DNA of 64,000 nucleotides, taken from assembly GCA_022818135.1 (NCBI GenBank), contig JAFMSR010000018.1:21936437-22000436 (forward strand), read 5' to 3'. Made by a program: the position numbers and the translations under genes. The DNA comes from Saxidomus purpurata. Lineage: Eukaryota > Mollusca > Bivalvia > Venerida > Veneridae. Shown in pieces: positions 62,501-64,000 of this stretch. Below the pieces are notes generated by a model. That model was not told the origin of the DNA. It did no database searches and was given only the letters and a program-made list of their open reading frames with translations. Each line of letters opens with the position of its first letter. Positions within the stretch are counted from its first letter, which is position 1.

Positions 62501-63881
62501 CTATTAACAAACACATATCTTTCTAAATTGTTTAAGACTGTGTCATTTTCATCTGTATCATTCGATTCATCAGTGTAGAAAATACGAGGATTCACTTCGA
62601 CGTTTTGCATTTGCCTTTTAGGAAATTGTATTTCTATGTCTAATTTTCCATTAACAGCCCGAGCAGTGCCTGATTTTGGGGCAAGAACAGATGCGTTCAT
62701 AAGAAAGAAATGAGGCTGGAAATACGGTAGACTAAGAAATTCTTTCTTTGACATGGGTTGATCAAGTAACTGCCAGTTGAAATCACTTGGTGAACAAATC
62801 GTTGAAAATTCATCTGGGTCAGTTAGAAAGTAGAAGTCTGAAGCCTGAAAATATGAAATACAATAAAAAAGGGTGCTTGTTTTCTGGAAGGTGCATCAGA
62901 TTCTATAGAATGTTAAGCTTGCAATATGGAAACTGCATGTTTAACACATTTCTTGTAACATGTATAGGTGAAAACGTATTGATTAGTAATCAGCTTGGTT
63001 AATTTTTTAATTTGTATAAAGATGCATCATTTTTAAAAAGAAAAACATGAGCACACATTCATATTTCACATTCATATTAAATGATTCAAAGAAAACACAG
63101 GTGTTTATACCATATTTAACAAAATGGACAACTCTCAATAATTTCTAATAATACTATAATACTGAAGAACTATTTTGAAATCAATTTCATACGTTTAATC
63201 CCTAAAACTAGAGACTATATCTTAGTTTCGTATGTATTGACACGTTGCAGCAAAACATGACAACAAGGTATATTGACATGTGTATGTAATTCAAAAACCC
63301 TAAAGACGGACAAATGTACGTATAAAAGTATGACACGCGCACTCTCATTATTTCATTATCTATTTGCAGAGAGAGGGTTAAGTAAAGATCGAGAAAAATG
63401 AAGTGAGATTGATACCTCTGCATCGTCGTCATTGTTGTTTTTGTTACCATACTTTATTGCCCACTCTATATGTGCTAGATGCCATTCTTCGTCAGCAAAT
63501 ACTGCGTTCCACTTTGTCTGCATGACTTTCTCGGATGTTCCTATGAAGAATTTCTCGTCCTTTCCCAGGCCTGGTATTATATTGCATGGTATGCTTGAGC
63601 GCCTTGAAATTAAACCAGAAGCCATTTTTAATGGTACAGTGTTAGAAATTTCCAAACTGTGCAATATCGTTTAAAAACCTTAGAATATCAAAATAATTAG
63701 ATCTTACTAGGTGAGTTACTAAATAATGTAATGTACTACCTGCACATAATTGTAAAGAATGTGGTGAGGTCTCCTGTGCCTTGTTTCACCATTTTCATGT
63801 ACCCTTTAGGTGTATCACCATCTTTGACCATATCTAATGAGGAACTTTCATAGTCTTGAGCTTTCATCCACAAGTAGATAG
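53230..63881 (-). CDS. KY-like: Kyphoscoliosis-peptidase/hillarin-like protein with dynein-stalk-like C-terminal half (3' part of gene)
   Basis: Ten exons on the minus strand join with consistent phases: 63740-63881, 63416-63602, 62116-62844, 60241-60402, 56244-56415, 55563-55706, 54926-55045, 54489-54625, 53930-54115 and 53230-53562. Together they give about 769 codons plus a stop. The order is a transglutaminase-like core (exons 1-2), a KY/hillarin region with a GWGPGP motif (exons 3-4), two helical repeats (5-6), an uncertain cassette (7), a segment like the dynein heavy-chain stalk (8-9), and a charged tail (10). KY/hillarin proteins are cytoskeletal, acting at muscle Z-discs in vertebrates and at septins and the cleavage site in flies, and a scaffold role is the reasonable inference. 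The catalytic triad looks absent. The 5' end, with any LIM or N-terminal region, is beyond the right edge. I do not know of the C-terminal fusion in vertebrate KY. Confidence 0.88.
53930..54115 (-). CDS. KY-like exon 9: dynein-stalk-like segment, second part
   Basis: The acceptor is 'acattttatag' and the donor GTAAAC after AAATGG; 62 codons, phase 0-0. It reads DWEQIQYLMGKHGNESLQKR, VIHRRPEDVHIEIAEEADAI and then YSFDKCRGVSNGICSFYKW. It parallels the dynein pattern 'W...K.lmgd..fl..l...d...i......l' ... 'f.pe.v.kvS.a...l..Wv'. Confidence 0.88.
54489..54625 (-). CDS. KY-like exon 8: dynein-stalk-like segment, first part
   Basis: The acceptor is 'cttattttcacag' and the donor GTTAGG after CTAGAG; phase 1 to 0. 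It reads RAHPMAKMDPQTMIEIRNYK and HPPVIVHDVMTSTYLLLGER followed by RDNLE. The pattern 'EI+sy..PP..V..Vm.a...LLGe' is that of the start of the dynein heavy-chain stalk and microtubule-binding region. Confidence 0.85.
54926..55045 (-). CDS. KY-like exon 7: uncertain 40-codon cassette
   Basis: The acceptor 'gttttttgtgcag' and donor GTAATG are both good, and phase 1-1 fits its neighbours. It reads TYLRQVKIFDVAKNKGYLSC and KYVPLKDRKHCCHIYKIHL, which resembles nothing I recognise and breaks the helical pattern. Joining exon 6 directly to exon 8 is also in frame (TRMK-GRAHPMAKMDPQTM) and looks more natural. So this is either an alternative exon or a false call. It lies just outside the left arm of the 55.07-55.50 kb foldback. 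Confidence 0.4.
55072..55504. mobile_element. 433-bp foldback element in KY-like intron 6
   Basis: Outer arms: 'acttctggttaagtttataa' through 'tagttatcttgatgcttatt' (55072-55155) pair with 55418-55504 in reverse complement with few mismatches. Inner arms: 'aaaaaatgtttgtttcaggt' (about 55205) pairs with 'acctgaaacaaacatatttt' (about 55382). The loop holds 'cgacctaccctattttgttg' and a related inverted 'acctacctaccctattt'. No coding capacity. Confidence 0.8.
55563..55706 (-). CDS. KY-like exon 6: second helical repeat
   Basis: The acceptor is 'ttcattttatag' and the donor GTACTG after ATGAAAG; phase 1-1. It reads ELRSSIKGRNINVVHKWLER, AKRSKYQPDLQEDIMEAERL and QGNLTRMK. The unit length and hydrophobic spacing match exon 5, so each exon encodes one helical hairpin of about 48 residues. 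Confidence 0.85.
56244..56415 (-). CDS. KY-like exon 5: first helical repeat
   Basis: The acceptor is 'ataattttcatag' and the donor GTATAT after AAGAGAG. It starts in phase 0 and ends in phase 1. It reads KYRDKMLRNRLEYNIKNHTT, EKSLEDAMDVFKCYNVPDHG and ELQAGREKLKQYWEVKR. It is strongly helical, with the spacing L...I ... L..A ... L......L that reappears in the next exon. Confidence 0.8.
56480..56630. repeat. A/T/C homopolymer tract, possibly low-quality sequence
   Basis: Runs of A up to about 20, separated by short T and C runs, fill 150 bp in the intron 65 bp upstream of KY-like exon 5. It looks like poorly resolved homopolymers as much as real sequence. Confidence 0.7.
56756..56896. mobile_element. 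141-bp foldback element in KY-like intron 4
   Basis: The left arm 'taggagtgctttatcgcaat' + 'tgaag' pairs with the right arm 'cttcaattccgataaaacac' + 'tcta'. The core contains 'ccccggaagtgatgtgccgg'. Confidence 0.7.
57340..57970 (-). pseudogene. 5'-truncated LINE fragment in KY-like intron 4
   Basis: On the minus strand, 57967-57719 reads QVCNKLNSKIALLKRI, YLSDEMKNTFYNAYLVPCFD and YCCTVWGNTMS, the reverse-transcriptase C-terminal region of CR1/Rex-like LINEs. After a frameshift near 57715 the reading 57693-57346 gives MFNKLKWLKFENRCAYHTGL, PRTNYMKNSFSYTSIDIWNK and IPLEIRNISSISSFKYKYKN. The catalytic domain is absent. It is in the same orientation as the host gene and inactive. Confidence 0.88.
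58098..58832. repeat. Large inverted array of CACGTGGCCACGTG palindromes
   Basis: About eight units to the left and seven to the right of a centre at 58485 (cgcg-ata-cgcg) form one long inverted repeat with arms of roughly 350-390 bp. Each unit is about 45-58 bp: the palindrome TATCACGTGGCCACGTGATA or a CGCG variant, then an A-rich spacer 'aaaaagaaaaacgaaaaact' on the left or its T-rich complement on the right. The whole therefore folds on itself at two scales, unit by unit and arm by arm. Open frames across it are artefacts of the repeat. It lies in KY-like intron 4. Confidence 0.93.
58833..60240. other. Intron, no feature recognised
   Basis: AT-rich part of KY-like intron 4 between the palindrome array and exon 4. 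I see nothing specific in it. Confidence 0.5.
60241..60402 (-). CDS. KY-like exon 4: end of second beta-rich module
   Basis: The acceptor is 'atattacaacag' and the donor GTATAT after CCAGAG; 54 codons, phase 0-0. It reads VECAKGDDEVYVRVQIPEEG then QYALKIYCREAGTNEFDEAC and VYLLRQREKARLPE. The 'V.iriP..G.YaL.I......' and 'c.YLl' pattern closes the KY module. Confidence 0.9.
60516..61248. mobile_element. 733-bp non-autonomous element built of degenerate CCGTACGG palindromes
   Basis: The ends are taatgcctcggtcacat (60516-60532) and, in reverse complement, taataccctggtcacat (61232-61248), a 17-bp inverted repeat with about three mismatches. A TA dinucleotide at each edge could be the target duplication. 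The interior is far more GC- and CpG-rich than its surroundings and consists of dozens of variants of 'gtacggactccgtacg' and 'cgtacggacatcgtgcgatg'. Several overlapping open frames are a by-product of low stop-codon density. It lies in KY-like intron 3. Confidence 0.75.
61249..62115. other. Intron, no feature recognised
   Basis: AT-rich remainder of KY-like intron 3 between the palindromic element and exon 3. A tgacgtca lies at about 61539 ('ctctgacgtcatcgacg') without supporting context. Confidence 0.5.
62116..62844 (-). CDS. KY-like exon 3: large KY/hillarin-type region
   Basis: This is a single 729-bp exon, phase 0 at both ends, with acceptor 'catattttcag' and donor 'gtaagc'. It begins ASDFYFLTDPDEFSTICSPS, NWQLLDQPMSKKEFLSLPYF and QPHFFLMNASV, the characteristic start of the region after the core. 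In the middle is a beta-rich segment (FIFEATFPKTGKYLFDVYGG), similar to the Ig-like modules of the family. It then has PKCGWGPGPHCRHLGLIPLS and HTEGCIYIKPGEVKDLFFKM, the hillarin/KY hallmark with conserved GWGP, GL-P and H residues, and ends PVYDLAEQ. Confidence 0.93.
62845..63415. other. KY-like intron 2, no feature seen
   Basis: AT-rich; no repeat or exon recognised. Confidence 0.5.
63416..63602 (-). CDS. KY-like exon 2: transglutaminase-like core, second half
   Basis: The acceptor is 'ggtttaatttcaag' and the donor GTATCA after GCAGAG. It reads RSSIPCNIIPGLGKDEKF then QTKWNAVFADEEWHLAHIEW and an acidic NNNDDDAE. The family motif is 'aGIPC.ii.G..K' and 'H.WNAV.vdg.WrL.D..Wa'. The catalytic His position is Thr (QTKWN) and the Asp position is His (LAHIEW). 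It joins the next exon in phase 0. Confidence 0.88.
63740..63881 (-). CDS. KY-like exon 1 in window: transglutaminase-like core, first half
   Basis: The acceptor is 'attgttttag' and the donor GTAGTA after TGCAG. It reads AIYLWMKAQDYESSS and then VKDGDTPKGYMKMVKQGTGD followed by LTTFFTIMC. This matches the family pattern 'R.IF.Wl..qd' ... 'GDTPrGYl.ll..g...YatFf.llCR'. Where active transglutaminase-like proteins have the nucleophile Cys, 11 residues before MC, this protein has Thr of 'GTGD'. The exon starts and ends in phase 2, so both its first and last codons are completed by its neighbours. Confidence 0.85.
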
Positions 63882-64000
63882 CTAAAACAATGATACAATG
63901 ATGCAATATACATTGTAAAAGAAAATGTCGAGCTTGAGCAAATTAAATATTATTTAGTTCATTCATCGATAACTACCTCAATACGTTGTATTTATATGTT

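Overview
The window looks like nuclear DNA of a bivalve mollusc. It is AT-rich, intron-rich and full of decayed transposons, foldback elements and minisatellites. A dispersed repeat ending in a 'cacccttcgggagcataaaa' tail is a type I associate with bivalve genomes. That taxon call is recognition, not a search result. No operons, rRNA genes or CRISPR arrays are visible. There is one 500-N assembly gap (12562-13061).

Only two protein-coding genes can be supported, both in the right third. (1) On the plus strand (42479-49581) is the 3' part of a gene for a small membrane protein. It has a linker exon, one fibronectin type III exon, two tandem exons that each encode a similar transmembrane helix, and a tiny terminal exon. 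(2) On the minus strand (53230-63881) are ten 3' exons of a gene for a kyphoscoliosis-peptidase/hillarin-like protein. It has a transglutaminase-like core whose Cys-His-Asp triad appears to be lost, a large KY/hillarin-type region, two 48-residue helical repeats, a segment that reads like the dynein heavy-chain stalk, and a charged C-terminal tail. The two genes converge tail to tail, with about 3.6 kb between their stop codons. Both 5' ends lie outside the recognisable part of the window.

From 1 to about 42.4 kb I see no convincing host exon. Region by region: an 81-bp perfect inverted repeat brackets 1-6077; a LINE remnant lies at 7.55 kb; an internally deleted Tc1-type transposase at 11.2-11.85 kb; a diverged tandem segmental duplication at 21.5-24.5 kb; a 5'-truncated LINE at 24.85-26.5 kb; a 12-bp minisatellite at 27.84-28.28 kb; a 46-bp minisatellite with a Pol III B-box-like core at 32.5-34.1 kb; and several further minisatellites from 38.07 to 42.18 kb, directly before the first membrane-protein exon.

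The introns of both genes are unusually rich in hairpin-forming DNA. The membrane-protein gene holds a 0.8-kb tandem duplication that carries a foldback. The KY-like gene holds a 0.43-kb foldback, a 0.14-kb foldback, a 0.73-kb inverted array of E-box palindromes, a LINE fragment and a 0.73-kb element built of degenerate CCGTACGG palindromes. The most interesting observations are the pseudoenzyme/dynein-stalk-like fusion, the duplicated transmembrane exon, and the two palindrome-built elements.
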